Source: Vanessa cardui | Lineage: Eukaryota; Arthropoda; Insecta; Lepidoptera; Nymphalidae | DNA: 64,000 nt | NCBI RefSeq assembly: GCF_905220365.1 | Contig: NC_061131.1 | Coordinates: 9,523,318 to 9,587,317, forward strand | Reading direction: 5' to 3' | Shown here: positions 1 to 13,539 of the stretch, in pieces | How the letters are laid out: the number at the start of each line of letters is the position of its first letter | How positions within the stretch are numbered: the first letter of the stretch is position 1 | Made by a program: the position numbers and the translations under genes | Notes under the pieces: generated by a model | What the model was told of the DNA's origin: nothing | What the model saw: the letters and a program-made list of their open reading frames with translations, nothing else | Database searches by the model: none

Positions 1-649
1 CCTTTATTTTTGTTTTGTGTCCCAATTTTGTATTCTTTTTGCTATTTTTGAGTAGAAGATTAGTTGCTTTATTATTTTAAGCTACAAAACTGCCAGTAAC
101 TATACCAAATGAGTCGTAGTAGACAGTCAATTGTTAAAAAAATAATTACATTAAAAAAAAAATATTTTTACTTTAAAAAAGTCTATGACAGATGTACTGC
201 AGATGTGCTAAAAAATATCTACGGCTCTTCAGCTTTCCGATAAGGTATAATAACATAGGGTATTATTAGAATCCTTGGAAAAAATCTTTAAACAAAGACG
301 CCCGAGTAACAAACGTTAAGCCGCTCGCAGCGCCTACTGTCCTGCAATGAGTGCGAGCGGGACATTTTTCAATGTAAATAGGTACGAGAGGCATAGGTAA
401 AAACTATTTTGTTGTTATTGTGTGTGCTTTTTGGTAATTCCTTATTCAGTCTGCTTACGCGATTCGTCCGTGGTAGATGCGATACCTAGTTTTTTACTCG
501 ATTTGGCTTGTTTTCTGGACTGTTTCTTCCTATTCGTGACTGTGCTTGTTAACTTCTGTGTTATGATAATTAGTTATCCCGTCTTGGTCGAATTTTGACT
601 CATCAGTCCACAAGATTCTTCTAAATATGACACAAAACAAAAATAAAGG
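1..649. mobile_element. DNA transposon or MITE-like element with 21-bp perfect terminal inverted repeats, at the window edge
   Basis: Bases 1-21 and 629-649 are perfect inverted complements of each other (the left end begins CCTTTATTTTTGTTTTGTGT). The roughly 650-bp interior has no long open frame and contains a GC-rich patch (about 300-360) with a local inverted repeat of gcgagcgg type. This is the layout of a non-autonomous cut-and-paste DNA element. The left terminus coincides with the window start, so the inverted repeat may extend further left and no target-site duplication can be checked. I cannot assign a superfamily. Confidence 0.5.
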
Positions 650-828
650 GGCAATCGACAAAAAATCTGTCATTTTTATAAAATAAATTCAAAGGCCAAT
701 AACTTGAGAAGGGTTAGGTTTAGGATATGGGGTTCCATAGTCAAATCGGTTAGGAATGATGGAATCTATCCTCTCTTAAAGGATTTCGGTCGACTTAACC
801 TGTAACCCTGTATATTTCAACACGCTTT

Positions 829-950
829 TTCAATGTGTGTTGGTGGAATACACATGTTGCAGGTTTCCTCACGATGTTGATTGCCTGGGTTTGAACCCGC
901 GATCATCGGTTAAGGTGCACGCGTTCTAACCGCTGAGGCATCTCGGCTCA
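829..950 (-). repeat. tRNA-derived SINE family 1, partial copy
   Basis: Read on the minus strand, the right end starts as a tRNA-like head: an A-box-like segment near 935-950, then a B-box of GGTTCAAACC type near 888-900. A conserved body follows, with the segment about bleeding into 'ggtttcctcacgatg'. The same head and body recur at 7787-8077, 18248-18520, 22372-22656, 30022-30065 and 31835-32115. This copy lacks part of the body. Confidence 0.7.
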
Positions 951-3430
951 CATTTTATATATAAACCTTACTCTTAAACCCTAAAATACAAACGAAGCTG
1001 CGTGTGACAACTTAAAAGTTAACGATTATAATATTCCATATCATAATATTATCAAGGCAATAAACATTTGTAACAACATTTGAAGAACTGTACCCTTGCC
1101 CTTGAGTTTCCTTTGAGCCCCTTGTAGTACTTTGTGTGTACTACAACGGGCTCAAAGGAAACATTAAATGTTATCCACATGTCTTTTTGAAGACATCGCT
1201 TTGACTTTTAAATATTCCAACGTACACATTCATTCATAATTTTGTTCAGACGTGAGTCTTATTGATGAAACGCTTTGTTTTTTTTATATGATATAATGTT
1301 AACCAACCTGTACTGTTAGAAAAAAATAAGAAGTAGCTCTTTGAAACGTGAGAATTACTTAAAAGCTCCTCAGCGCACCTGAAATGCTGAATACATATCG
1401 GAAGTTACTAAAATATTTACTATAGTGGTTTTACTAACCATACATTATGTATCTTGCCCAGCATATTCTTACTGACTGTACTAGTTGGTTGTCTTCGCGT
1501 TTGGACTCCACTTCCACTTACCATCAGGTGGAGTAGAGTCATGAGCCTTTTCTGGACGCCAAAAATAATGTAATACTATCATAATTACTCTACAAATTAT
1601 ATGTTTGATGTATATCTATATAAGTGAATACGAGTATTAAAATAAAATGAATTAAATAAACGTACTGACTGCCCGTCCCGAAGACGAAGGAATTTTACGG
1701 AATTTCAAGGAAGGAAAGGACGGGTTTTTGTTAAAAAAAAGGTCTAGGAAGTAGTTCACAAAACCACCCTAATCTAATGGCACAAACAAAATAATTATAT
1801 TACATATTTTGTTTGCACCAAATTTTACTACATCTATTATAAACCTGTTTGAAAAAAAAACCTTCTTTCAGAAAGGACCAGTTCAATTACAGGAACGCCT
1901 TGGTTGGAACTCTTATTCCACCTTTGAATTTTCTTATACCAGACTATAAAGGAAATTACAAAACCTATATTATATATATAACACCAAGAAGTTTGCCGCA
2001 GGTTCTTGTATATCTTCTATCTAACAAAATATCGGATAGAACTTCTTCGAAGCCTCAAAAGGTATAAGCTGCTTGTCCCCACTTAGCTTACACTAGTAGT
2101 TTAACACTTTGAAGATTAGAAATATTATAAATAAGATCTTCATTTCACGAACTTATCAAAGTATTCCACGTGAGCTACTTTCTAGGTGTTTGAACGTTCA
2201 CACAACTAATCATTGTAAAAATATTTAATCTGTTATTGTATCTTTCTAAAATTGATAGGAAATCTATGATACAATTTATAATATATACTTTTTCTATAAA
2301 GTCTACATATATCCTGAAAAGCAAACAGAAATTTATTACATTCTTAATATTTGTAAATACAGGAAGAGTACGATTTTATAATGCTTTAGTATCATCAGGA
2401 TTATAAAATACAGCTTTACAGAATTGCTTCGAAAAAATCTTTTTTTATAAATGTCTATGGACAAGACTAAGTAGAGTCATAATGAATGAATTGAGTTGCT
2501 TTTCTTTACTTCCCAGTACCATTTCGGATTTGTAATTAATTCCCAAAAAATACAAACATTTGACAGGAAGTCCTAAGTTTATACATTTACAAAATTCAAA
2601 CATCATTAACCCTTTCGTCTAAAAAGCAAAGTTATGCACAAATTTCATAAAGTAATGTCGTTTGCAAATTTATAAGGTTGATTTTAAAAATAATGATTTA
2701 CTAGTATACTTTTATATTATAATCATTGTGAGAGAATAATTTCAGACAGTCAATTAAGCCATATCATTCATGTCTAATAAATAACTTACCGTTGTTCACG
2801 TAAAATGATATATTTTTATTCAAACTAATATTTATTTTTAGTTTCCTTACGTTTACAAATTGAATGAAAATCGTTTACTTTTAATCTACCGAGTTGTAAT
2901 ATACTAGTTTGGTTTAATTCCTATTAAATACATTTTATATTCTACCCAAGATTGTCTCCAAAAGGAACGGTCATCAGCATAGACACGATATTTATCTTAC
3001 AGGCTTCTTTTTTAAATGGGTTTGTACACTGTATTACATTTTACAAGCATTTTTTTTTTATATTTTTAAATGTGTTACGTTCGACATTTAAAGTAGGTAG
3101 TAAATAAATTCTGATTTTACATAATCTATGGAATACCTAATTTTATATGAATATCGGAAGATTCTAGTAATAAATTGTGAGCACGTTTTATATTGCCTGC
3201 AAGCAAGCAGAGACGACATTCTATTCGTGTCAGTTGGGTTACCGCTGTTTTGAGGTACAGTACAAAGTTTTAGAAATATGTCTTCGTTAAATTTCGAACA
3301 AACAAACATCGACGGCGCCGTTATACGTATTAAATAATAAAACAGCGCCCAATTTTTGATGTACTCTTAAAATATGTTGTCCCAAAATGTATGAACAATA
3401 GATGAAAATAACGATAATCATTTTTTTATA
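951..3430. other. Intergenic, no gene recognised; one near-perfect hairpin
   Basis: This stretch is AT-rich. It contains a 25-bp stem with one mismatch and a 7-nt loop (1106-1130 with 1138-1162) and a shorter perfect 11-bp stem (1783-1793 with 1805-1815). A 72-codon open stretch at 1849-2067 starts at a non-ATG codon, has low-complexity AT-driven composition and resembles nothing I recognise, so I do not call it a gene. Confidence 0.6.
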
Positions 3431-3437
3431 TACTATA

Positions 3438-3716
3438 AAAAGGTTGGCGGACGAGCATATGGGCCACCTGATGGTAAGTGGTCACCCATCCATAGACAAT
3501 GACGCTGTAAGAAATGTCACCTATTCCTTAAATTGTCATTGCGCCACCAAGCTTGGGAACTAAGATGTCATGTCCCTTGTGTCGGTAGTTACACTGGCCC
3601 ATTCCCCCTTCAAACCGGAACACAACAATATTGAGTACTGTTGTTTGGCGGTAGAATATCTGATGAGTGGGTGGTACCTACCCAGGCAGGCTTGCACAAA
3701 GCCCTACCACCAAGTA
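3438..3716 (+). repeat. Interspersed repeat family 2 (about 280 bp), full-length copy
   Basis: The block runs from a TTGGCGGACGAGCATATGGG start to a 'gcttgcacaaagccctaccacc' end. Copies at high identity lie at 10951-11223 (minus), 14204-14483 (plus) and 46777-47052 (plus), and decayed copies at about 12235-12400 and 13920-14150. It lacks a visible tRNA head and coding frame, so it may be a SINE-like or LINE-tail family. Confidence 0.75.
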
Positions 3717-3719
3717 TAT

Positions 3720-5157
3720 TCGTCTTATGTTATATTTGCGTCTCAGTAAATTGACAAAAATAACACACAAGAATAATAAAGATGAATTAAAAAAATATAG
3801 AAAACACATTTTGAACACGATAATCGTCAATATGCAATGACGTCAATTTTCGACGTAATAATCAAAAATGTATTGGAAGTCAAGTTTGAAACAAGTTTCA
3901 CCAATGTCCGCTAAAACTTCACAAATAGTGATTCGGGAAACTTTCTACCACGCCCTAGAGAAATAAGTTGACTCCTACTTTCTTAACGAAATGATTGTCT
4001 ACGTGTACGTTGTTAGATGTTGGCTCCATTTGTTTGGGATGGATTTTATTTACTCTCTCCCAAAGGATAATTCACTTTATAAGCATCGTATCGACCCATC
4101 GGGACCTATAAAGTATTTTTCGCTTTTAGCAGGGAATGAGTAAGGGCTGTTGTGTGGAAGCAAAATTAGGTCACGATAAAATTTTCTATCTGCGCATTTC
4201 CTTCCCGTGTTCTCTATTGACTCGCGATCCACGTAACCGTAAATTATAATAACGCAGATATCAACGGTAAAACTAGTTAAAACATAAACATATTAGTTCG
4301 TGTATTAAAGAACAGCCAACATTTAAAAAACAACCAAAACTAATCGATTTCGTCATCTTAATTTCTTAGTTTTTATATATTTTTTATGACAATTTATTTG
4401 GCATAAAAATTATATACATTTGTAAACTGAAAGTACTTAGTCAAATACATAATAAGTATATAAACCGTAGCTAAAGAAAAATAATGTTGAACTTAAAATT
4501 ATATTTAACCGAACATTTAACAACATGGTTGTTTAAAAAAATAAAAATAAAAGGCAAACCTACCGTACTTAGACAAAATGCACTTTAACTAATTCAAAGC
4601 TCTCATGAAAGTTTTTAAGAAACTCTGTTTGGTATTTAACTCTTACGGCTATTTTTGCTTAATATAAAGTACGCTTAGGCTATTACTGCTTGCACAAAAA
4701 AATACGACGAAAAGTTTTTGAAATTTTCCCGGCCTCCACATAATTCTCTTAAGAAGCTATTCTTTAAAATTTATAATTTATTTGTATAAATGCTTTCAAA
4801 TAATATTCAAAACGCGAAACAAATTCGTTCCAGGGCAATTATTTTCTAAATTATAACAACTCCGTCTTAAAAATATTTTCCGTTTAACTTAGATATTATT
4901 GTTCTCTTATCCTATGTATGTTTTTTACACTGAAAGTTCGATTTTTAGAGAAATATAGGTACTGACTACTGAGAGTCAGTAGTATTCCGTCGTAGTCTAA
5001 GATCCGGCTGCAGAATCAGTACATACCCATACATACATATATACAGTAAGTACCCATCGAGTGTTTGCTAAAAACCACATATTTATGATTAGGAGAATTT
5101 ATATATACCAGGTTGCCTATCAAAATGTGGCCGCTAGTATTTTTATGGTGTCTGTTT
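3720..5157. other. Intergenic, nothing recognised
   Basis: AT-rich sequence. I see no convincing open frame, splice-site pair or RNA gene in it. Confidence 0.5.
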
Positions 5158-5252
5158 TTTGTGGTAGCTTCACTTAAAATAGTTGTTAAATGACGATTGT
5201 AAGGTGCTTATAAAAGCCTCAATGAATAAAGTATATTTTGATTTTGATTTAA
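5158..5252 (+). repeat. 3' tail of a non-LTR retrotransposon (solo, 5'-truncated)
   Basis: The sequence runs from a 'gtagcttcacttaa' motif to a tail of aataaagtata-ttttgattttgat type. This matches the 3' end of the longer element at 48477-49568 and other tails at 19407-19497 (minus), 26250-26441 (minus) and 30160-30357 (plus). Short tails like this are typical products of 5'-truncated target-primed reverse transcription. Confidence 0.65.
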
Positions 5253-5259
5253 AGCAAAA

Positions 5260-6040
5260 ATTGTTGCGGACAATCTTTGTTAATTATACAAATTAATATC
5301 CCTAAATCGATCAATAATTACTCACAATTAATTAACCTTTAGTTTGTTGTTTAATGTATTTAACAGTATTGTACCTAAATATTTATCATTATTCTTTATT
5401 TCGAACATCAACTATACAACCTAAAAAAAATAGTACGAGTTAAAGGTGTAAAACAGGTCAATCATATTTATTCGTTAAAATATGTATTACAGCAACAGTA
5501 CAATATTTTAAAATCAACGTTTTAAAATTGTAACATAATTCTAACGTACAAAATTGAAAATTAAAAACATTTTGTTTCACTAAGGCGTCGTATTTAAGCA
5601 TTATTATTTTACAACGCTGAATGTTAGACGAGGCAGGGGCAAAGGAAGTTGCACTTCTAAATTACTTGAGCTGCGTAATAAGTGCGCTCATAGCAACACG
5701 TGTGCGGAATATCCGAGCATGAGTCGGTGTTATTACCTGCATGATAACTGTTATCTGTGTACCAGATGCCCTTTATGTTTAGAAACCAATGTACTTTGAT
5801 GGCTTGTATCTAATTAAACTCTTAAGATTCGATTTATTTTATTATTATTATTCAGTAGCCGCTCGAGTAGAATAAAGATCTCGATTAAACTTTTATACTG
5901 AATGAAAAACTAAAAAGAAACCAGCTTGATTTCGGCTTTTCTTTTTTTAGCGTACGTACGTACCAGAGCCACAGTCGAGTCAAAATATTTCATTCAACAT
6001 GGAAGTGATAACACTTGCTTATTGATAATAATTCAAAAAT
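5260..6040. other. Intergenic, nothing recognised
   Basis: AT-rich sequence with no supported gene. Small open stretches at 5990-6281 fall on the adjacent LINE-tail relic and are not genes. Confidence 0.5.
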
Positions 6041-6044
6041 TATC

Positions 6045-6130
6045 ACAGGTTCGGAAATTAACAGTTCAGACCTGAGAAGAACCGGCGAAAGAAACTCAGA
6101 GGGATTTCTTTTTTCAAATGTCATTTTCGC
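6045..6130 (-). repeat. Decayed non-LTR 3'-region fragment
   Basis: The string of 'ggttcggaaa ... ctgagaagaaccggcgaaagaaactcag' type is the reverse complement of the 'gagtttcttgccggttcttctcggtag' segment of the LINE at 49430-49495. A related piece lies at 61203-61290. Confidence 0.5.
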
Positions 6131-6270
6131 AAGTATAGATTTCTTGTTTTCTTGTACAATGAAAATAAACATATTTTCATTATTTGAAACGTACCTTACG
6201 CACCTACGCAATATACTTACCAAAATTTCATCGTTATCGAAATCCTTGGAGGAGAAACATTTAAAGGTTA

Positions 6271-7786
6271 TTTTTATTTAATTAATAATTAACTCATTAA
6301 TTTTTTAATTTATTTCGCCATTTTCGGTAATCAGAATAACAAACTGTTATTGCAAAGGAAAGCGACATGGTATTACCGTGACTAGATTGAGCTTTTGTTC
6401 GGGTTAACAAATATGACGCACCTGATCGCAAACGCCGCGAAAAGTAAATATTGTCCACGCCAGGTCAGAGCTTGTGGACGCAGCACTCGACCTCTTTCAT
6501 CGGATATCCGCAGAGTCCGTCACTCGTTGATACTCGAGCATTAGGCAATATTGACTTGCTTTGAGCACTAGCTACTGATTCTCCTGTAATACACACACTG
6601 AATGACCGCAGTCGATTGCCATTTAATCTCAATTGTACCTAGATTTAGATAAAACTGGTTAAAAATACATTGGGATATGTTACGAATCACATCTACCCCT
6701 ATGTGCGTTGATATTATTACATATTTTAACGTAATTAATAAAAAAAACAGGACAACTATTTACTATCGATGCGGAATACTTAGAATGAATCTACGTAGCT
6801 TCGTTTAATTGTCCATTAGTCAACGAAACGACCAATTACGCGTCCATTAGTGTAGAAACACTCGGAGCAGTAATGGGCATTCAACTGCGGCGGTTGAATA
6901 CAAGTCTAAGAGTGTACAGTATGCAAAATACTTTTTAAGAGCTTGTCCGAACTAAAAAAAAATTTAAGTGGAATTTCTTCGATCGCACTACATTTGAGAA
7001 TTGAAAATTTTGTGATTATTTTTTTTATTCTGTGAACGCTCATAGCAAGGACGCTAAGCAAGTGCCTCGTTGATTTAGTGATTAATGACACTGATGATTG
7101 CTGATCCCGAATTCATGTGTTCCTGAAGATTCCTGAAGAAAAAGGGAAGACCTGTAAAAATATTTTTAGGTATTTCTTTCATATTGATAGAAAAATTAAA
7201 AAATTTAAAATCGTATGCTTTTAGCTATTAAAAAAGTTAACAATTTTAATCTAAATATACAAATGTTTAGTGCACTCATTTTAGTAATTTTTTTAAATTA
7301 TATATTGTCCTATTTTATTAATAACAAATTTAATAATATTATAACAAAATAAATTCGATTTCGGTATACTATAAAAAAACACTCACTAAAATAAAACATT
7401 AAAAATGCAGGTTCGCACAGGTGACGTGATTTAACCTCGTGTGTTAAATTCTAGGCGTGAAACTCTCTAATAGCAATTTGGACGGTAAATAGGACGTCGC
7501 GCTTGGAACCTACTTTACAAGAATTCCAATAATGAAATAAGGACCAGCCTCTCAGCTACTACCGAGCATATTTTGAAGAGAAGGCATATTTTAGTGCACA
7601 TAGTAATTACACTCGATTATGAGTTAAATGGAATGTCATACTAATTAATATTATGGGATTTTTCTGTGCATATACAACAACTATCTTCTTGAATTCAATT
7701 AATAAGGTGTTAATATCTTTTAACAACGAATAATATATCGATAATTAAAAAAATCATTCTGTATATAGTAAACTCAAGTAAAGTAA
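6271..7786. other. Intergenic, nothing recognised
   Basis: Mostly AT-rich with a GC-richer patch at about 6415-6540. I found no acceptor-donor pair framing an open exon and no RNA gene. Confidence 0.5.
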
Positions 7787-8077
7787 CAGCCGGTAAATTT
7801 CCCACTGCTGGGATAAGGCCTCCTCTTCCATCAAAGAGAGGGCTTGGAACATATTCTACCACGCTGTTCTAATGCGGCTTGGTGGAATGCACATGTGGCA
7901 GAATTTCGATGAAATTAGACAAATGCAGGTTTCCTCACGATGTTTTCCTTCACCGCTGAGCATGAGATGAATTATTAACACAAATTAAACACATATATAT
8001 AAAGTGGTGCTTGGCTAGATTTGAACCCGCAATCATCGGTTAAGATGCACGCGTTCTAACCACTGGGCCATCTCAGC
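7787..8077 (-). repeat. tRNA-derived SINE family 1, near full-length
   Basis: On the minus strand the element starts at about 8077 with a tRNA-like head (A-box-like 'tggcccagtggttag', B-box-like 'gggttcaaatct'). It then carries the family body and ends in a 'cagcagtgggaaatttaccggc' tail near 7787. It is the most complete copy of the family in the window and a good reference for the others. Confidence 0.8.
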
Positions 8078-8084
8078 ATTATAT

Positions 8085-10110
8085 AATTTGATACTATTAC
8101 ACAAAGTTTTTAATATTAAAACAATTTATATTACTAGTATTAGCAACGTAAAGAAAACATTATTATAATGTGTAGTGTATGAGAACAGTGCAAGTTGCGA
8201 AAACATTTTGTCGACGGCGTCATGTTGTTTCTAACTCCCCTCGACCATTTGTTTCCTGCATACAGTGTGACATTGTTTTCATCCCGGTTTCCCGGTACAT
8301 AACAACAACAATATTAGAATAAAGTGCATCGATTTTAAGTTACTCTGTTTGTTCAAAATTTCGCGTAAACAATGAGGAGACGAGGTCGAAACGCGGCGGC
8401 ATAGTTAAGTTGACGCTTTGTCTATACGTGTCGAAAACTTACATAGAATACGAAATTATCGTTAAATGTGCATTCATTTTTTTCAACTTATTATGCATTT
8501 TCAAGGAAAGTATAAAATCTCAGAAAAGTCAAGACGTTAAACTTAAAGCACTTTACAGCTTCCTCACGAAAACTCTTCAGGACGTCAAGCAATTTAGAAT
8601 ACAGCACTTATGCGAATGAGAGACCTTATATCTTATTCTAAATGTTGTAAGTTATATACATACTATTGCTTATTTTATACTTACGGTACTGCTTGACTTC
8701 ACACAACACTAATTAGAACTATAGCCAAAATAGATATTTTTAAATGATGATTAATTCCTCCTGGCCAATTTTGTCGTCTGCGGTTTCAATAATGGAAGCG
8801 GTATTTCTTGATGGAAACTTTTGCTACGTGGGAGATACTTTAGCCAAGTGAGCGGTAATCAAATACGACTAGTGATATTTCTTATGAAAGACCATCTCTG
8901 CATGTTTCCTGGGGCACGAATTTGAAGAATATTTTGGCATAAAAACTCATTAATTTTTAGTAGCCATGTTCAAATCCCTTCGAACCTCGAGATCTGCAGC
9001 TTGATAGTCTACCCAAACGACCACGGAAAATGTAATTTTTCTAATATATTATTTTAGGAATAATATTGTAATACGATCAGATTTCAGCCAAGTGGCCCAT
9101 GTCTTTTTTCATTTAATCAGACGTTTTTTAAAACTACTGATACAGATTACAAAGTAAAAATATTAATTTAGATTTACAGAAAAAATAATTAGTTGTGACA
9201 ATAAAATTAAAAAAAAAAATTACTGTACTTGACTTATAAAACTGTGTAATTTACTAGAAATACTGTCAATGAATATTGAATATGACGAAAAGAAAGATTG
9301 ATATACATTTCGAAATTTAAAATATTATTAAGGAAAGACATAAGAGAACTTAGTCATATTTACCTACTAAAATTCCATGTATCTGCGTAAGTGTTGTTAA
9401 CGCATGCTTCAAAAGTCCCGAAAACAAAATATGTTTTACCTAAAATGTGTTAAAAATGTTAATACATTTTGACTCACAACTCGAGCTCTCGCCGTCTCTC
9501 ATTTTATTCATTTTCGTTAAGATTTTGAATATCATTAACTCAAGAGGCAGACAAATGTAAGTCATATATGTGTGTGTGTCACCTTTTAACAAATTTGAGC
9601 TACATATTTAAACATAATTTCATTATTACAATAATATATATCACGTTTTTAATTGAGTATATAATACTTACAAAGTTTTATATGCAAATAATTATAGCAC
9701 AGATTAAAAAAAATATTTAAAAACCATAAAAATATCATGCAGCAATAATTCTAACAAAGATGAATTTACTACTACTAAAATTTAGTGGTAGGAAATTAAA
9801 TGAATCCCCGATTAATGTTTAGAATTAATATTAGCAAAATTATTTTATATATTATTTTTATTATAGCAAACAATTTATTTGTATTTATAATAAAAATCGA
9901 GTTTATAAGATTGAAAGTGTTACCATCAGCAAATATATTTGTTTTTTTTTACCTTTTATTGAGGTAGGTTATCACTTTACGCTAGGAACCTTGTAACTGG
10001 AAATATAATATTTGCATTCATCATCCACTTTGACCCAGTTTTTTATATGTTTTAGAAATAGGTATTTGGAACGGTACATTTTTAAAAGTATGAAGTACAT
10101 TTTGTACTTT
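8085..10110. other. Intergenic, nothing recognised
   Basis: AT-rich. A short GC-rich patch at 8340-8400 contains a tiny open frame (MRRRGRNAAA then stop) that I do not support as a gene. A minor TG run lies near 9570. No other structure was seen. Confidence 0.45.
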
Positions 10111-10119
10111 TTTATGTGA

Positions 10120-10230
10120 TAGGTGGCAAACAAGCAGGAGGCTCACCTGATGGAAAGTGACTACCACCGCCCATGGACATCTGCAACACCAGGGGGCTTG
10201 TAGGTGCGTTGCCAGCCTTTAAGAGAGAAG
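10120..10230 (+). repeat. Partial interspersed repeat related in sequence theme to family 2
   Basis: It contains the 'ggctcacctgatggaaagtgactaccaccgc' theme followed by 'gcttgtaggtgcgttgccagcc', a motif I associate with abundant lepidopteran repeats. It is only part of an element; no termini are visible. Confidence 0.45.
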
Positions 10231-10950
10231 TACGCTCTTATACTTACTTATATGGTTACATATGATTTTATGTCTTTACTTTTTACTATGACATTATACT
10301 TTACTCAATTAAGTTTATCTTTCATAACCACAGCACTTTCTGAAATGCCCAGAGGTCTTAAATTACTATATGAGATTTTGCAACTTCCCACTTTGCGTAA
10401 CATGTCAACATAACTGTTAAACTTTCTCAAGTTATATACGGTCATCCGCAGCTTTACCACCTAAGTTTTATCCCCTCGTAATATATTTAGGTCACCTTAG
10501 GGATTGTAATACATGTACAAATGAAAATAATATCTATAGATACGGAGTTATGCTAATAGTTTATAGAATAGTCGTACATTATTTGTATTAATTAAAAATA
10601 AACAAAAAATCAAATTATCACCAGAACTAGTCTTAGTTCCGGTGATAACGTGAATGTGATCACAACAGCGTCACGTAGTAGACGTTTTTGCTACTACGTT
10701 TGTTCTACCAAGTACATAAAGTGGATTGTCCTTTTTTCCAACGTGTGAATAAACTACTGGTTATTACTACATACATTTATTTATGGTTCTATTTCAGAAA
10801 CATAGTAACATCTTGTGCATGTATTAAAAGTAGAATAAATTTTCGTCAAGATTGTTACCTCTCTGTTACCTGTCTCACCACTAAGATAAACTAATTAATC
10901 GCAGTGGAACACATTATATAAAATACATTCTATGAGAAACAGAATTACTT

Positions 10951-11223
10951 GGTGGCAGGGCCTTGTGCAAGCCCGTCTGGGTAGGTACCACCCACTCATC
11001 AATTATTCTACCGCCAAATAATGGTACTCAGTATTGTTTTGTTCCGGTTTGAAGGGTGAGTGAGCCAGTGTAACTACAGGCACTAGGGACATAAGATCTT
11101 AGTTCCCAAGGTTGGTGGCACTTTGACGATGTAAAGAATAGTTAATATTTCTTACAGCGTCATTGTCTATGGGTGATGGTGACCACTTACCATCAGATGG
11201 CCCATATGCTCGTCCGCCAATCT
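10951..11223 (-). repeat. Interspersed repeat family 2, full-length copy
   Basis: This is the reverse complement of the 3438-3716 element, running from 'ggtggcagggccttgtgcaagcc' to 'catatgctcgtccgccaa'. It differs by scattered substitutions and small indels. Confidence 0.75.
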
Positions 11224-11229
11224 GTACCA

Positions 11230-13535
11230 TAAAGAAAATGATACGATTTTTATTATACGTAATAACATAAATAACATAAATTTGGCCTAATCATAGTCTA
11301 TTAATATACGTATAGGTCAAAAATATTAGATTGAGTTTTTAATTGTTTTTGGTATTAGATTTAGCCAAACCGCTCTAAATGTGAAATACATGTAATTAAA
11401 CATTAATTAAAACACCGCTGCAATTAGTAGGGCTTAACGACTACCCGCTCAGGGCAGTCTTAGAGAAATTAACCCAGGCATGTCCCCTACTACGGTACCG
11501 CAAATTAAATATAATACTTATATTATACATAAATAATAATACTACACACAACTACTAGTATAATACACCTTTAAAAACGTAGATATCGCTATGAATGATA
11601 CCCTTATATATTGTTAATTTTAAGTGCTTAGTAATAAGTTGATGGCGTAGCTTTTACAATTAATAAATATTTTGACAATAATTGTAAATCAATTACATTT
11701 AAAAGCAGAGGTGAAATTAATTAAAGATATAAGAATGATGAACTAGTTAAATACGTTATATTGGATACAATTATTTTATTGAGCTTAAATACAAACATAA
11801 GCCTAATAAACTAGGAGACGTTACATTTGTGACGCGTTCCTTAATAAAAAATCAACACAATTATACATAAAACTTATGCAAGACGATATGACGCATTACG
11901 AAGGTTTAAGTATTTAATATTGACAAGCGTGAATTCCATGCTGATCTTATTAATAATATCCCTTTTGTGTTTGCAAGTTAAGAATCATGAATTCACTCGG
12001 GTAATCAAAGAAGACACAAACAGTAAGCACGTTTGAAAAAGGTTTTTCGGAGATCGACTTTATCCATAATTCATGGGATCCCCTTAAGGAATAGACAGTT
12101 AGATGTCGCCGAGATCACTGACACAACTTCTATACCATCGGGAATAATCCAATTGCTTCCACCCAAGACAATGACGCTTAGCTGTTTTTAAAAACAATAG
12201 AATGATCATTTATACTTCAAAAGATATAAAAATGGTTTACTGGTCGCAGGTCTTTACGCAATTCTGTCTGAGTTCCACCCATCCATAAGTTATCTCTTGC
12301 CAAATCGAAATACTTTATTTTTTGGGGTTTCAATTTAAAGCACACTGCCATTTTTCATGGTTGACGGTGCGTTAATCGTTTATTGCCTTAGCTCTATAAG
12401 AAATATTTAATAAACTACCCACAAGTGATACTGACGATTTACTCGCAAAAGATCTTATTTTTCCTAATCTACCGTACTTTACATACACATAAAAAGCGGA
12501 TACTCATTAAAATTATGACATAAAAAATAATACTATACAAAACTACTACAATTATTTCGTCGTTGCAGGAATACGTTCAAACATGAATAAATAAAACTTT
12601 ATTCGAATGATATTTTCTTGATATTTAAGTCAATTATATGCATCTTAAATTATGAATTCAAACACGTCAGTTTTGACGTAATTGAAATACCATACAAAAC
12701 AACTGTATATGTTTGATTTGATCGCGGGACCCTAAAGCTGTCGTCGCCTGGGGTGAAAATAAATCTTGCAAGATACAAGAAGGACGCCGCCTGCACGGTA
12801 ACTGAAAATCAACATTGCCACAGCGACCCTTGTTTGTCCATTAGCTTGCCGCGAACTGAACAAACACAAGGCGATTCGTTGCCAAAGATTCCATTCTTAC
12901 TAACGTTTTGTCACTTTTTATTTTCCCGGCTTACTTTGTTTTTTAATAAAAGAGAAATCACTGGACTTACAGTATCAAAAAGTTACCTTAATAATGTTAT
13001 TTTAACAAACTTCAGACGTATCAACTCCCCTGAAATGCAATTAAATAATGTTATTGTGTGCTTTTGTTGAATAGAATATATTGTTCTTACTTATTTTTTT
13101 TCTTTAATGTGACACAGTAGTACTCATAAAATGTATGTAAGAAGTAAATAAATTGAGATCGTAATTGTAATTCATTCAACTAACATTTTATTTATTTTAA
13201 GACATACAAGAACTGTTCGCACCAAACCCATCAATGTGAATCAACAAAACAAAACATATCCATATGTATTGGCTAAAAAGAGCTGGTTCAACCACATTCG
13301 TATAGACAACTCTTGGACAAATCTGTACCAATAGTTAAATATATATAAGACCCCATCATGCTCATTGACATACATACAATATGTATGTAGAAAAAGGTAT
13401 ATAAAGTAAAAGGTAGTCATTTTATTCTCTTTGTCATACTTCCAATAGAGAATGTCACTACAACAATCACTCCTCTATACCGGCTGTCGTATGCCTTGTA
13501 CTTGTATTTATACATCCATAGTGCTTAGATATGAG
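11230..13535. other. Intergenic; decayed family 2 fragment; no gene recognised
   Basis: Bases 12235-12400 look like an old minus-strand family 2 copy ('gagttccacccatccataagttatctcttgcc'). A 105-codon open stretch at 12753-13070 begins at a GTG, has no recognisable domain and contains a run of Leu/Phe from AT-rich sequence, so I do not call it a gene. Confidence 0.45.
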
Positions 13536-13539
13536 AAAC

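Noticed and set aside
1849..2067. 72-codon open stretch on the plus strand
   Set aside because: It starts at a non-ATG codon, has AT-driven composition, no recognisable domain and no splice context.
12753..13070. 105-codon open stretch, the longest in the first desert
   Set aside because: It begins at GTG, has no recognisable motif, and its Leu/Phe-rich part follows from AT-rich sequence. An eukaryotic gene here would need more support.
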